Assembly: GCF_001423105.1 (NCBI RefSeq)
Contig: NZ_LMNV01000005.1
Location: 466,317-525,486 of the forward strand
Length of the DNA: 59,170 nucleotides
Source: Frondihabitans sp. Leaf304
Lineage (GTDB): Bacteria; Actinomycetota; Actinomycetes; Actinomycetales; Microbacteriaceae
Direction: 5' to 3'
The notes under the pieces are model-generated. The model did not search any database. It saw only the letters and a program-made list of their open reading frames with translations, and was not told the DNA's origin. The position numbers were made by a program, and so were the translations under genes. Positions 9,250 through 17,967 of the stretch are shown in pieces. The stretch's first letter is position 1. Every line of letters begins with the position of its first letter.

Positions 9250-10208
9250 CAGTTGGCTCCCGAGAAGTCTTTGCGGCGGTTGACGACGAACCGGGCCGCC
9301 ATGTTGACCAGCAGTGTGATGACGAACAGGATCAGGCCCGACGCGATGAGGGTGTTCAAACCGACTCCCTGCGCCTCGTTGAACTGGAGCGCGATGTTGG
9401 CGGCGATCGTGTTCGGGTTCTGACTCGTCAGAAGGTGGAGGTTCACGACCGCGGCCGGCGACAGCACGATCGCAATGGCGAGGGTCTCACCGAGGGCGCG
9501 ACCGAGGCCGAGCATGATCGCGGAGACCATGCCGGAACGGGCGAACGGGAGCACCGCCATCTGGATCATCTCGAAGCGCGTCGCGCCGAGGGCCAGAGCG
9601 GCCTCCTCGTGCAGACGAGGAGCCTGCAGGAAGATCTCGCGCATGACCGCGGTCATGATCGGCAGGATCATCACGGCGAGCACGATGGACGCCGTGAGGA
9701 TCGTCTTGCCGGTGCCGGAGACGGGCCCTGCGAACAGGGGGATCCAGCCGAGCTTGTCGACGAGGGTCGAGTAGAAGGGCTGGATGAAGGGGGCGAGCAC
9801 GAGCACGCCCCAGAGGCCGAACACGACGCTGGGCACGGCTGCCAGCAGGTCAATGATGTAGCCGAGCAGCTGGCTGATGCGGCGCGGTGCGTAGTGCGAG
9901 ATGAAGAGCGCGATGCCGAGCGCGAGCGGGGTAGCGATGATGAGGGCCAGCAGGGCAGCCCAGATGGTGCCGAAGACGAGGGGGCCGACGTAGTCCCAGA
10001 AGCTCTTTGCACCCTGAGGGATCTCGCCGGGCTTGGCGGTCAGGGCCGGGATGCTCTGCACGATGAGGAACAGGGCGACTGCCACGAGCACTACGAGGAT
10101 CAACGACCCCGAAAGCACCGTGGCGGTGGAGAAGACGCGATCGCCGAGACGAACGACGGACTTGGGTCGGGTGTCTGCCTTGGAGGGGCGTTCCGCGGTA
10201 GCGGTCAT
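9249..10208 (-). CDS. pstC: Phosphate ABC transporter permease PstC
   Basis: Partner permease of PstA. The 319-aa protein has about six transmembrane segments, the first at residues 28-52 (TVLSGSLILVVLVAVALFL), and the EAA loop ALALGATRFEMIQMAVLPFARSG. I chose the ATG at 10208 (MTATAERPSK), which follows an AGCAGGA sequence at ten bases; a GTG 36 bases upstream would add twelve residues. A hairpin separates it from pstS, consistent with lower expression of the permeases than of the binding protein. Confidence 0.95.
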   Translation of the reverse strand: MTATAERPSKADTRPKSVVRLGDRVFSTATVLSGSLILVVLVAVALFLIVQSIPALTAKPGEIPQGAKSFWDYVGPLVFGTIWAALLALIIATPLALGIALFISHYAPRRISQLLGYIIDLLAAVPSVVFGLWGVLVLAPFIQPFYSTLVDKLGWIPLFAGPVSGTGKTILTASIVLAVMILPIMTAVMREIFLQAPRLHEEAALALGATRFEMIQMAVLPFARSGMVSAIMLGLGRALGETLAIAIVLSPAAVVNLHLLTSQNPNTIAANIALQFNEAQGVGLNTLIASGLILFVITLLVNMAARFVVNRRKDFSGAN

Positions 10209-10296
10209 GAAGAGGAGATCCTGCTCTGGCTCGGTGGGCCGCACGACTGTTCGGGATAGAGGAGCTGGGCACTGGGTGGTGCTAGTGAAGCAGAGG

Positions 10297-10328
10297 AATC
10301 CGGGCCGCGGAAGTGTCCGCGACCCGGA
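10297..10328 (-). terminator. Attenuating hairpin between pstS and pstC
   Basis: Stem ATCCGGGCCGCGGA / TCCGCGACCCGGAT with one C-A mismatch and loop AGTG, lying 18 bases after the pstS stop and 88 bases before pstC. There is no clear T-run, so it is probably a partial terminator or mRNA 3'-end stabiliser that raises pstS over pstCAB. Confidence 0.65.
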
Positions 10329-10345
10329 TCCTGGTCGTGCTGGTG

Positions 10346-11440
10346 TTACTTGATGGTGGCGGCAGCCGTTGCGACCTTGGAGGCGAGGTCGCTGGTCAGC
10401 TCAGCCGACTTGGCCTGCTCGGCGGCGGCCTTCTGACCGTCGGCGCTGGCTGCGTAGGTGGCGTAGGCCTTGACCAGGTTGCCCTTGGCGCTGTCCTTGT
10501 AGGTGTCGCAGGCGATGATGTAGCTCACGAGCACGAGAGGCCAGTCGCCCTTGTCGGTCAGCGTCCGGTCGATGTTGATCGCGAGGTCGTTGTCAGCGCG
10601 GCCTTCGACCAGCGGGGACTTCGAGACGACCGCGGCGGCGCCGTCGGCGCTGAGCTCGGTGGCGGTTCCGCCGACCATCAGCTTCGCGACGGAAAGGTCA
10701 CCAACAGCCGAGTCGTCGAGGTACGTGATCGAGTTCTTCGAGTTCTTGGCGGCGTCGGCCACACCGGAACCACCCTTGGCAGCGTCACCTACGGAGTAGG
10801 GGAAGGTCTGCGAGGCCTCTTCGGTCCAGACCGACTTGGCCTGGCTCGCAAGGTACTGCGAGAAGTTGAAGGTGGTGCCGGAGTCGTCCGAGCGGTGCAC
10901 GACCGTGATCGCGGCGCTGGGGAGCTTCGCGTCGGGGTTCAGCTTGGTGATCGCCGCGTCGTTCCACTTGGTGATCGTGCCCTTGAAGATACCGGCGATG
11001 GTGTCGGCGTCGAGGGTGAGGTCGGTGAGGCCGTCGACGTTGTACGCGATGGCGATCGGCGAGATGTAGACGGGAAGGTCGATGGCCTTGGAGTCGGCGG
11101 CGCACCCGGCGAACGTCGACTTCAGCTCTTCGTCCGAGAGAGCGGCGTCGGAGCCGGCGAAGTCGGCGGCACCCGAGATGAAGCTGGTGCGACCGGCGCC
11201 GGAGCCCTGCGGGTCGTAATTGACGTTGGCGTCGGCGTTGGCCTGCTGGAAGGCGGAAGCCCAGGCGGTCTCTGCGGCCTGCTGAGCAGACGAGCCGATG
11301 CCGTTGATGGTGCCGGAGAGGTCGCTCGAGCCGGCAGACGAGCCAGTGCCCGCGCCGCCCTCGTTCGATGCACAGGAAGACAGTGCAATTGCTCCGACGA
11401 TGGCGATGGCGGCGATGCTGCCAACTCGCTTGATGTTCAC
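10346..11440 (-). CDS. pstS: Phosphate ABC transporter substrate-binding lipoprotein
   Basis: Captures phosphate outside the cell and delivers it to PstCA. The 364-aa protein has a lipoprotein signal (MNIKRVGSIAAI..., lipobox LSSC with Cys23), then a PstS fold: NGIGSSAQQAAETAW, QGSGAGRTSFISG, DFAGSDAALS and the phosphate-contacting HRSDDSGTTFNF near residue 180. GTG start with GAAGGGAAA upstream. First gene of pstSCAB; a PHO-box-like direct repeat lies about 140 bases upstream. Confidence 0.97.
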   Translation of the reverse strand: MNIKRVGSIAAIAIVGAIALSSCASNEGGAGTGSSAGSSDLSGTINGIGSSAQQAAETAWASAFQQANADANVNYDPQGSGAGRTSFISGAADFAGSDAALSDEELKSTFAGCAADSKAIDLPVYISPIAIAYNVDGLTDLTLDADTIAGIFKGTITKWNDAAITKLNPDAKLPSAAITVVHRSDDSGTTFNFSQYLASQAKSVWTEEASQTFPYSVGDAAKGGSGVADAAKNSKNSITYLDDSAVGDLSVAKLMVGGTATELSADGAAAVVSKSPLVEGRADNDLAINIDRTLTDKGDWPLVLVSYIIACDTYKDSAKGNLVKAYATYAASADGQKAAAEQAKSAELTSDLASKVATAAATIK

Positions 11441-11854
11441 AGATTTCCCTTCGGGGAGGACTAAGTCGTGATGCAGGGGTGTGCCCCCGTGAGGGAGCGA
11501 GACTCGAATGAGTCACGGGCCGGTGCTGACCCGCGAGCGAGGCTACGTTTCTGCGTTAACGACGTTCGTCTGTATCGGTGAACGGAAGGTGAACGGCCGG
11601 AGAACAAGCGCCGGGGATCCGAGGGGTTGGCAGGGTGAGGAGTAGGGCGGTTCGCCAGGCTGCGCCTCCTGAGTTCAGGTGGAGTGCTCGGCGAGTCCTG
11701 CGTTAGGGGGCTGGCAGCGCCATAACCCCTCGGTTCAGGATCCGGGGCGCCACTCACGCCTGAGTTGTGCGCCCGTTGTCCTGAATACATGAGCCCTGAA
11801 TACATGGACCCCGAGTGCAGGTGCCCTCGCGGCGGATCCTGAGCCCCTGCCCGC
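11441..11854. other. Intergenic region with the pst promoter
   Basis: About 410 bases without a supported gene. The pstS-proximal half contains a leftward TAGCCT box (11545 to 11540) and the PHO-like direct repeat. The distal half has a 12-mer CCTGAATACATG repeated at 11780 and 11795 (15-base period) and several short CTGA/TCAG palindromes. Open frames here have no ribosome sites. Confidence 0.6.
11577..11594 (-). promoter_or_regulatory. PHO-box-like direct repeat upstream of pstS
   Basis: On the minus strand GTTCACC occurs twice with an exact 11-base period (GTTCACCTTCC then GTTCACCGATA). Eleven-base GTTCAC-type repeats are the known binding pattern of actinobacterial PhoP/RegX3 regulators. 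The site lies about 32-54 bases upstream of a TAGCCT minus-10-like box, a suitable place for activation. RegX3 and its kinase are encoded at 35.2-37.0 kb. The assignment to RegX3 is inference. Confidence 0.75.
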
Positions 11855-12832
11855 TTACAGGCCTGACCCGTGCGTCTCGATGGCGACGAGCGTCGCGTCG
11901 GCGCGAGACAGATGCAGCACGGTGTAGTCGCCGGTGCTCAGCGAGCCGAAACGGCGGAGGTCGAGCGCGTAGCCGCCGTTCGCCTGGGACGCGATCTGGC
12001 GGATGATCTCGGGCAGGACGGGCCCGTGGCTACAGAGGACGGCGTCGACCCGCTTCTTCAAGCGCTTCTTGACGACGCCTGCGACGTCGGCGGTGCCGGC
12101 CTCGAACGCGTCTTGGCTGAGGGCGTCGGTCTGGCGGACACCCACGTGCGAGGCCGCCGACAGCGGCTCGACCGTGGCCAGGCAGCGGGCGGCGGTGCTG
12201 CTGATGATGCGTGCGGGTCGCCAGGAGGCGATTCCCGGCGCGATCGCCTTGGCCTGTTTGCGGCCGACCGGCAGCAGAGGCCTCGTCGCATCGGTACCAG
12301 ACCACTCGCCGGGTGCGACGGTCTTGGCGTGCCGCAGAGCCACTATCGCGAACGTGCGCGCCTGGTCGGCGGCGACTCGATCGGCGAAGCGGTCGAGGAT
12401 CTCGGCGTCACGCTCGTAGGTGAGCTGCGCACGAGCCTTGGCGAGGGGAACCCACTCGATCTTCTGCACCTCGTCGTTCGGGACGAAGGATCCGGCCGCA
12501 GCGAACTCGGCATCACCGATCTCAGCGGCCCAGTAGTGCACCACCTTGTCGCGCCCGCCCGGCAGAAGGTATTCGGCCGTGCCGAGCGGTGCGCCGAGGG
12601 CGACAGAGTAGCCGGTCTCTTCGCGGATCTCGCGCACAGCCGTCTGGGGGGTCGACTCACCGGAATCGACCTTGCCCTTCGGCAGCGACACGTCGTGGTG
12701 GTAGTCGCGGTGGATCAGAAGCACCCGGACTTTTCCGTCGACGAGCCTCCAGCACACGGCGCCCGCGGCGACGATCGTGGTGGCGGCCGGCTTCGCGGCC
12801 GTCTGCAGGGGCGTGTCTCGCCTGGGTGTCAC
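11855..12832 (-). CDS. NUDIX hydrolase fused to histidine phosphatase (MutT1-like)
   Basis: A 325-aa two-domain protein like mycobacterial MutT1, which cleans oxidised nucleotides or dinucleoside polyphosphates. The N-terminal NUDIX domain has a complete Nudix box (GKVDSGE, seven residues, REIREETGY, about residues 55-77). The C-terminal domain is a SixA-type phosphohistidine phosphatase with ALRHAKT near residue 172. GTG start overlaps the ppk stop as GTGA, so it is coupled to ppk; ppk-mutT1 neighbourhood also occurs in mycobacteria. An upstream start would lie inside ppk and is rejected. Confidence 0.9.
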   Translation of the reverse strand: MTPRRDTPLQTAAKPAATTIVAAGAVCWRLVDGKVRVLLIHRDYHHDVSLPKGKVDSGESTPQTAVREIREETGYSVALGAPLGTAEYLLPGGRDKVVHYWAAEIGDAEFAAAGSFVPNDEVQKIEWVPLAKARAQLTYERDAEILDRFADRVAADQARTFAIVALRHAKTVAPGEWSGTDATRPLLPVGRKQAKAIAPGIASWRPARIISSTAARCLATVEPLSAASHVGVRQTDALSQDAFEAGTADVAGVVKKRLKKRVDAVLCSHGPVLPEIIRQIASQANGGYALDLRRFGSLSTGDYTVLHLSRADATLVAIETHGSGL

Positions 12833-15003
12833 CGTGTGGAACGCCTTCTCTTGCTGATCTGCTTCATCAGGCCATCTTGCATGTCGGCGAGACGTTCGCC
12901 CGAATCGCTGCGCGAGTGGCGCTCCCACGAGCCCTCGGGCGTGAGGTACCACGACGATGTCTCGGGCGACATGGCCAGGTTGAAGAGCGCCTCGATCTCG
13001 GCGAGGTGATCGTCTTGGACGAGCCGGACCAGCACTTCGACACGGCGGTCGAGGTTGCGGTGCATCATGTCGGCGCTGCCAATGAACACCTGCGGGTCGC
13101 CGTCGTTGTGGAACGAGAACAGGCGGGAGTGCTCGAGGTAGCGGCCCAGAATGGAGCGCACGCGGATGTTCTCGCTGAGGCCGGGGATGCCCGCCTTGAG
13201 CGAGCAGATGCCGCGCACCCAGATGTCGATCGGCACCCCCGCGTTACTCGCGTGGTAGAGCGCGTCGATGATCTCTTCGTCGACCATCGAGTTGATCTTG
13301 ATGCGGATGCCCGAGGGCTTGCCGGCGGCAGCGTTCTCCGCCTCGACGGCGATGCGCTTGATGAGGCCCTTGCGCAGGTGGAGCGGTGCGACGAGCAGGC
13401 GTTTGAACTTCTTCTCGATGGCGTAGCCCGAGAGCTCGTTGAAGAGGCGGGTGACGTCTTTTCCGACCTGGTCGTCGGCGGTGAAGAGACCCATGTCTTC
13501 GTAGATGCGGCTGGTCTTGGGGTTGTAGTTGCCCGTGCCGATGTGCGTGTAGTGGCGGAGCCGACCGCCCTTCTCCTGGCGGATGACCAGCGCGAGCTTG
13601 CAGTGCGTCTTCAGCCCGACGAGGCCGTAGACGACGTGCACGCCGGCCTTCTCGAGCTTGCGAGCCCAGGTGATGTTGTTCTGCTCGTCGAAGCGGGCCT
13701 TGATCTCGACCAGTGCGAGCACCTGCTTGCCGGCCTCGGCCGCGTCGATGAGGGCCTCGATGATGGGGCTGTCACCCGACGTGCGGTACAGGGTCTGCTT
13801 GATCGCCAGCACGTTCGGGTCGGCGGCGGCCTGCTCGAGGAACGCCTGCACGCTCGTTGCGAACGACTCGTAGGGGTGGTGCACGAGCACGTCACGACGC
13901 GAGATGCTCGCGAAGATGTCGGGCTTCATGTTCGGCTCGGTCGGCAGAAGCTGCACGGCCGTGGTCGGGAGGTGCTTGGCGTAGTGCAGCTCGGGGTTGG
14001 TGATCTTGGCGATCTCGAACAGGCCGGCGAGGTCGAGCGGCGCCGGAAGGCGATAGACCTCTTGGTCGGTGATGTCGAGCTCGCGGACGAGCAGCTCGAG
14101 CGTGACGGGATCCATGTCTTCGGTGATCTCGAGACGGATCGGGGGGCCGAAGCGGCGGCGCAGCAGCTCTTTCTCGAGCGCCTGGATGAGGTTCTCCGAC
14201 TCGTCTTCGTCGATCTCGACGTCTTCGTTGCGGGTGACGCGGAAGACGTGGTGCTCGTTGACCTCCATGCCCGGGAACAGGTCTTGCAGGTGGTTCGCGA
14301 TGAGGTCTTCGAGCGGGATGAAGCGGAGGCGACCGCTGCCGTCGTCGGGCAGCTGTACGAAACGGGGGAGCACCTGCGGCACCTTGAGGCGCGCGAACTC
14401 CTGCTTCTCGGTCTTGGGGTTGCGCACTCGCACAGCGAGGTTGAGCGACAGGCCGGAGATATAGGGGAACGGGTGGGCCGGGTCGACGGCCAGCGGCATC
14501 AGCACCGGGAAGATCTGGTTGGAGAACACCTCGTGCATGCGCTCGCGGTCGGTCGCGTCGAGGTCGGACCACATCTCGACGTGGATGCCCGCGGCGTCGA
14601 GATCGGGCTTGACCGAGTCGCTGAAGGCGCGCGCGTGGCGGGCCTGCAGCTCGTAGGCGCGCGCGTTGATCGTCGCGAGGACGTCTTTGGGTGAGGTGCC
14701 GATGTTGGTCGGCACGGCGAGCCCGGTCGCGATGCGGCGCTTAAGGCCGGCCACCCGCACCATGAAGAACTCGTCGAGGTTGCTCGCGAAGATCGCGAGG
14801 AAGTTGGCGCGCTCGAGCAGCGGGGTGTCGGGATCTTCGGCGAGCTCGAGAACCCTCTGGTTGAACGACAGCCAGCTGATCTCGCGGTCGAGGAACCGGT
14901 CGGTCGGCAGGGTGGCGTCGACGTCGAAGGTGACCATCTCGTCGAAGTCGTCGATCAAGTCGTTCGAGACGGCTGCGCCGTCGACGTAGGGTTCGCTATC
15001 CAT
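12829..15003 (-). CDS. ppk: Polyphosphate kinase 1
   Basis: Polymerises the ATP gamma-phosphate into polyphosphate. At 724 aa it has the full PPK1 domain order: N-terminal domain ([19 protein letters not shown], residues 37-55), head domain, and two catalytic PLD-like domains with [16 protein letters not shown] containing the autophosphorylated His, and [18 protein letters not shown] near the end. Overlaps the NUDIX gene by four bases. The ATG follows CAGGAT by six bases, the leaderless-like spacing seen at several genes here. A GTGTGAAC/GTTCACAC inverted repeat lies upstream. Confidence 0.97.
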   Translation of the reverse strand: MDSEPYVDGAAVSNDLIDDFDEMVTFDVDATLPTDRFLDREISWLSFNQRVLELAEDPDTPLLERANFLAIFASNLDEFFMVRVAGLKRRIATGLAVPTNIGTSPKDVLATINARAYELQARHARAFSDSVKPDLDAAGIHVEMWSDLDATDRERMHEVFSNQIFPVLMPLAVDPAHPFPYISGLSLNLAVRVRNPKTEKQEFARLKVPQVLPRFVQLPDDGSGRLRFIPLEDLIANHLQDLFPGMEVNEHHVFRVTRNEDVEIDEDESENLIQALEKELLRRRFGPPIRLEITEDMDPVTLELLVRELDITDQEVYRLPAPLDLAGLFEIAKITNPELHYAKHLPTTAVQLLPTEPNMKPDIFASISRRDVLVHHPYESFATSVQAFLEQAAADPNVLAIKQTLYRTSGDSPIIEALIDAAEAGKQVLALVEIKARFDEQNNITWARKLEKAGVHVVYGLVGLKTHCKLALVIRQEKGGRLRHYTHIGTGNYNPKTSRIYEDMGLFTADDQVGKDVTRLFNELSGYAIEKKFKRLLVAPLHLRKGLIKRIAVEAENAAAGKPSGIRIKINSMVDEEIIDALYHASNAGVPIDIWVRGICSLKAGIPGLSENIRVRSILGRYLEHSRLFSFHNDGDPQVFIGSADMMHRNLDRRVEVLVRLVQDDHLAEIEALFNLAMSPETSSWYLTPEGSWERHSRSDSGERLADMQDGLMKQISKRRRSTR

Positions 15004-15045
15004 CTCTCAATCCTGCCACCCGTGGCTCTTCGCGAGGGCCGTGGC

Positions 15046-15079
15046 GTGTGAACTGTTGGTAACTCCGCCCTGTTCACAC
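15046..15079. promoter_or_regulatory. Inverted GTTCACAC repeat upstream of ppk
   Basis: GTGTGAAC (15046-15053) and GTTCACAC (15072-15079) form a perfect 8-bp inverted repeat separated by 18 bases, 43-76 bases upstream of ppk. The half-site contains GTTCAC, the core of the PHO-like repeat at pstS, though here in inverted rather than direct orientation. Possible control site for ppk; inferred. Confidence 0.45.
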
Positions 15080-15102
15080 GCGGCGGTGTAGCGGTGCCTC
15101 GT

Positions 15103-15182
15103 CAATTTGAGAGCGATCCGACGCGGCAGTCACACCAGTTACTGCCGTTTGGCGTCTGCGCCGACGGATCGCTCTCAAATTG
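15103..15182. repeat. Nested fold-back element between mshD and ppk
   Basis: A perfect 18-bp outer stem (15103-15120 with 15165-15182; arm starts CAATTTGAGAGCG) encloses an inner hairpin CGGCAGT / ACTGCCG. No T-run. It lies downstream of mshD and upstream of ppk. It resembles in architecture, not sequence, other intergenic fold-backs in this window. Confidence 0.85.
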
Positions 15183-15225
15183 GCGTCGCGCAGGGTGGGC
15201 AGGCAGAGCGGGCAGGCGGGCCAGG

Positions 15226-16161
15226 TCAGCGCGAAAGGGTGTACTGCACGTCGATCGCGTGATCGGTGAAGCCCCGCGTCGCGTAGAGGCCGAGCGCCGC
15301 GTCGTTGTCGCCCTCGACGTAGAGGGTGGCCGTCGTGACGCCGCGCTGAGCGAGCCGTGCCAGGCCGGCGTCGACGATCGCGCCGCCGAGGTGCTCGCCC
15401 TGGTGGTCGGGGGAGACGCCCACGGCGTAGAACTCGCCGAACGAGCCCGAGCCTGAATCAACGCCCGAGCCCGAGCCCGAATCCGACCCCGAAGCCGACC
15501 CCGAATCAGAGCCCGTACCCATCTCCACCTTTAACCAGGCGAAGGCGAGCAGCTCGTCGTCTTTCCACAGCAGCAAGAAGTCGCCCGGATCGAACCAGTC
15601 GTCGGCCTTGCGGGCGTCGAGATCGAGTTGCGTGAGCGACCCCTGCTCCGGATGCGACGCGAAGGCGCGCGCGTTGAGGTCGAGCCAGGCGGCGTCGTCG
15701 ATGCCGGGGCGGAACGCCCGGACAGCTAAGCCTGCAGGAAGCGCAGGATCCGACGCCCCCGCATCGACCCTGGCCCGCTGCTGCAGCAGGCGCCGCGTCG
15801 GCACGAATCCGAAGCCCTCGGCCAGTCGGCGGGCGGCCGGGTGGTCTCCGTGGGCCCACACGGCGAGCGGCCCCTCGGTGACGTCGATCACCGCGCGCAG
15901 AAGGACGGTGCCGAGGCCGGCCCCGCGAACGGCCGGGCGAACGACGAGTTCGGCCTCGCCCGGGCGCAGGATGGCCGCGGCGTCGCCGTCGCCGAGCACG
16001 GTCGCGTCGCCCGAGCGGGCCTCGACGAGAGCCTGGTCGGAGAACGGCGGCGAGCCGTCGGCGGCGGTGGCCTCGGCGGTGAGCGGGGCGAGCATCGCGG
16101 CGGCGGCGGCCCCGCTGCGGTCGGGCTGGCCGACCGGGGTGGCGTCAGCTTCTGAGGGCAT
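15226..16161 (-). CDS. mshD: Mycothiol synthase
   Basis: Acetylates Cys-GlcN-inositol with acetyl-CoA, the last step of mycothiol synthesis. The 311-aa protein has two GNAT domains: a degenerate N-terminal one ([18 protein letters not shown], about residues 74-91) and the catalytic C-terminal one ([38 protein letters not shown]). Between strands of the C-terminal domain (after Met214) lies a Gly/Ser/Asp insertion of about 25 residues not expected in the family. It begins inside the end of the glnR-like gene (17-base overlap), matching the Rv0818-Rv0819 order of Mycobacterium tuberculosis. Confidence 0.93.
   Translation of the reverse strand: MPSEADATPVGQPDRSGAAAAAMLAPLTAEATAADGSPPFSDQALVEARSGDATVLGDGDAAAILRPGEAELVVRPAVRGAGLGTVLLRAVIDVTEGPLAVWAHGDHPAARRLAEGFGFVPTRRLLQQRARVDAGASDPALPAGLAVRAFRPGIDDAAWLDLNARAFASHPEQGSLTQLDLDARKADDWFDPGDFLLLWKDDELLAFAWLKVEMGTGSDSGSASGSDSGSGSGVDSGSGSFGEFYAVGVSPDHQGEHLGGAIVDAGLARLAQRGVTTATLYVEGDNDAALGLYATRGFTDHAIDVQYTLSR
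15443..15517 (-). repeat. Hexanucleotide-type repeat within mshD
   Basis: Degenerate run of GAGCCC/GAATCC/GACCCC units (about twelve six-base units on the plus strand) encoding alternating Gly-Ser/Asp/Ala dipeptides inside MshD. Units are six bases long, so changes in unit number stay in frame. Confidence 0.8.
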
Positions 16162-16828
16162 CTCGCTGCTCGTCGTCGTAGACGTTGAAGCGGTAGCCGA
16201 CGTTGCGCACGGTACCGATGAGCGACTCGAGGTCGCCGAGCTTTGCGCGGAGGCGCCGCACGTGCACGTCGACCGTGCGCGTGCCGCCGAAGTAGTCGTA
16301 ACCCCAGACCTCGCTCAGCAGCTGCTCGCGCGTGAACACGCGTGATGGATGCGTCGCGAAGAAGCGGAGCAGTTCGAATTCTTTGAAGGTGAGGTCGAGG
16401 GGCTTGCCGTGCACCTTCGCCGAGTAGCTCGCCTCGTCGATGACGACGCCGGAGGCCTGGATCTTCGACCCGGTCTGGCTTTGGGCGAGGCGGCCGGTGA
16501 CCAGCCTGATTCGCGCGTCGACCTCGGCGGGGCCGGCCGACTCGAGGATGACGTCGTCGACGCCCCACTCGGAGTTGACCGCGGTCAGGCCGCCCTCGGT
16601 GAGGACGAGCACGATGGGCACCGTGACGCCGGTGGTGCGCAGGATCTTGCAAAGCGACTTCGCGCTGGCGAGATCGGTGCGGGCATCGACGAAGATGAGG
16701 TCGCTCGAGGGGGCGTTGACGAGGTGCGCGGGCTCTGCCGGGATCTGCCGGGTACGGTGACTGAGCAGGGCCAGTGCGGGCAGAACCTCGGGCGTACCGG
16801 AGGAAGTCAGGACCAAGAGCTGCGCCAC
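16145..16828 (-). CDS. glnR: GlnR-like orphan OmpR-family response regulator
   Basis: Probable nitrogen-control transcription factor, 227 aa. The receiver domain (residues 1-115) is atypical: it begins [15 protein letters not shown] and lacks the N-terminal acidic pair, while one Asp remains in LIFVDARTD. The C-terminal winged helix ([40 protein letters not shown]) is canonical. Sequence and linkage to mshD match Rv0818 (GlnR) of mycobacteria. No histidine kinase is adjacent. GTG start with GGAGG upstream; a TAGAAT box lies about 35 bases further up. Confidence 0.85.
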   Translation of the reverse strand: MAQLLVLTSSGTPEVLPALALLSHRTRQIPAEPAHLVNAPSSDLIFVDARTDLASAKSLCKILRTTGVTVPIVLVLTEGGLTAVNSEWGVDDVILESAGPAEVDARIRLVTGRLAQSQTGSKIQASGVVIDEASYSAKVHGKPLDLTFKEFELLRFFATHPSRVFTREQLLSEVWGYDYFGGTRTVDVHVRRLRAKLGDLESLIGTVRNVGYRFNVYDDEQRDALRS

Positions 16829-16933
16829 ACGACCTCCAGTTGATGTTCTCTCGTGATTCTAATTCACAGAGAAGTTGACCCCGGACCACCCTAGTGGGTG
16901 CCCCCATCAGCGCCAGTGGGCCAGGATGGAGGG

Positions 16934-17215
16934 GTGGAAACCAGCAACCGCCGAGTGCGCCTCCGTCTCGCGACGACCATTCCCGTGTGGTTCGCCGCTC
17001 TCGTGGGCGCCGTAGTCGTCGGCCTGACCGTCGACGGTGACGGCTATCTCGTCTGGCTTCCGCTCGTGCTGGGTTTCACCATCGTGCTGACGTTCTGCCT
17101 GCAGCTCGCCACCCGCGAGAAAGACGGGCTCGTCGACCGGACGATGCTGAGCCTGTCGGGAAGTCTCGTCGTGCTGGGTATCGCCACCGGGATCCTTGCT
17201 CTCCTCTCCCTCTGA
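16934..17215 (+). CDS. Small integral membrane protein
   Basis: A 93-aa protein with three hydrophobic segments (about residues 12-32, 39-57 and 71-92) and a short basic N-terminus (VETSNRRVRLRLA). No family recognised. The GTG at 16934 follows GGAGGG directly and CAGGAT six bases before that; upstream alternatives have no support. Divergent to glnR. Confidence 0.7.
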   Translation: METSNRRVRLRLATTIPVWFAALVGAVVVGLTVDGDGYLVWLPLVLGFTIVLTFCLQLATREKDGLVDRTMLSLSGSLVVLGIATGILALLSL

Positions 17216-17241
17216 CCAGGCCTCGCGGGTAGGCTGACTGC

Positions 17242-17358
17242 ATGGATTCTCTGCTTGCCCTCGAGATGTTCTACATCGGTCTGCTCGTCGTCGCGTCTCT
17301 CTGCATTGCGTTCGTCGCGGTGACGGTGCTCGTGAAGCTGTTCAAAGGTCAGCGCTGA
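17242..17358 (+). CDS. 38-residue membrane micro-protein
   Basis: Short gene encoding one hydrophobic helix (MDSLLALEMFYIGLLVVA..., residues 9-32) ending in a basic KLFKGQR tail. Support comes from its position: an ATG exactly six bases after a TAGGCT box, the same leaderless spacing as at other genes here, and a stop three bases before the next gene, implying an operon. Function unknown; it could act with the nitrobindin-like protein that follows. Confidence 0.65.
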   Translation: MDSLLALEMFYIGLLVVASLCIAFVAVTVLVKLFKGQR

Positions 17359-17361
17359 CCC

Positions 17362-17967
17362 TTGATCGAAATTCCCGTCGACCTGCCCGCCGAGCTCGTT
17401 CCCCTCTCCTGGCTCATCGGGGTGTGGGAGGGCACCGGCGTCGTCGACTACAAGACCGGCGACGACCCCGAGTCGCGCCGCACCCATGAGTTCGGCCAGC
17501 GCGTCAGCTTCAGTCACGACGGCCTGCCGTTCCTCAACTACAGCTCGTACTCCTGGCTGCTCGACGAAGAGAACACACCGCTCGTCAGCGAGACCGGCTA
17601 CTGGCGGCTCGACCGCCCGTCCGAAGAGGGCGACCGGGGCCCTGGCATGCTGCCGGGCGTGGGAATCCAGCCGTTCACCACGCCTCGGGCAGTCGAAGTG
17701 CTCCGCACGCCCGACGACGGGTTCAACATCGAGGTGGCCCTGGTGCACCCGACCGGTGTGAACGAGCTTTACCTCGGCCGGGTGAAGGGTCCGCGAATCG
17801 ATCTCTCGACCGACGCCGTGGTCCGCTCAAGCAATGCCAAAGAGTATTCGGCCGCCACTCGCATGTACGGGCTCGTCGACAACCACCTCCTCTGGGCGTG
17901 GGATGTCGCGGCTCTCGGAAACGAGCTGCGCACGCACGCGTCGGGTCAGCTCGCTCGTGTCGAGTAG
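17362..17967 (+). CDS. FABP-like / nitrobindin family protein
   Basis: 201-aa beta-barrel protein of the DUF1794/THAP4-like family. It has the diagnostic GVWEGTG motif (GxWxGxG) at about residues 17-23 and TGYWRLDRP and EVALVHPTGVNELYLG later; members bind ferric haem and react with nitric oxide or peroxynitrite. Starts at TTG three bases after the micro-protein gene and overlaps the YgfZ gene by 11 bases, so the three are probably co-transcribed. Cytoplasmic; no signal peptide. Confidence 0.88.
   Translation: MIEIPVDLPAELVPLSWLIGVWEGTGVVDYKTGDDPESRRTHEFGQRVSFSHDGLPFLNYSSYSWLLDEENTPLVSETGYWRLDRPSEEGDRGPGMLPGVGIQPFTTPRAVEVLRTPDDGFNIEVALVHPTGVNELYLGRVKGPRIDLSTDAVVRSSNAKEYSAATRMYGLVDNHLLWAWDVAALGNELRTHASGQLARVE

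Noticed and set aside
12589-14694. A 701-codon plus-strand frame opposite ppk
   Set aside because: Antisense shadow of ppk; translation is a Val/Asp/Glu/Arg-rich string without motifs.
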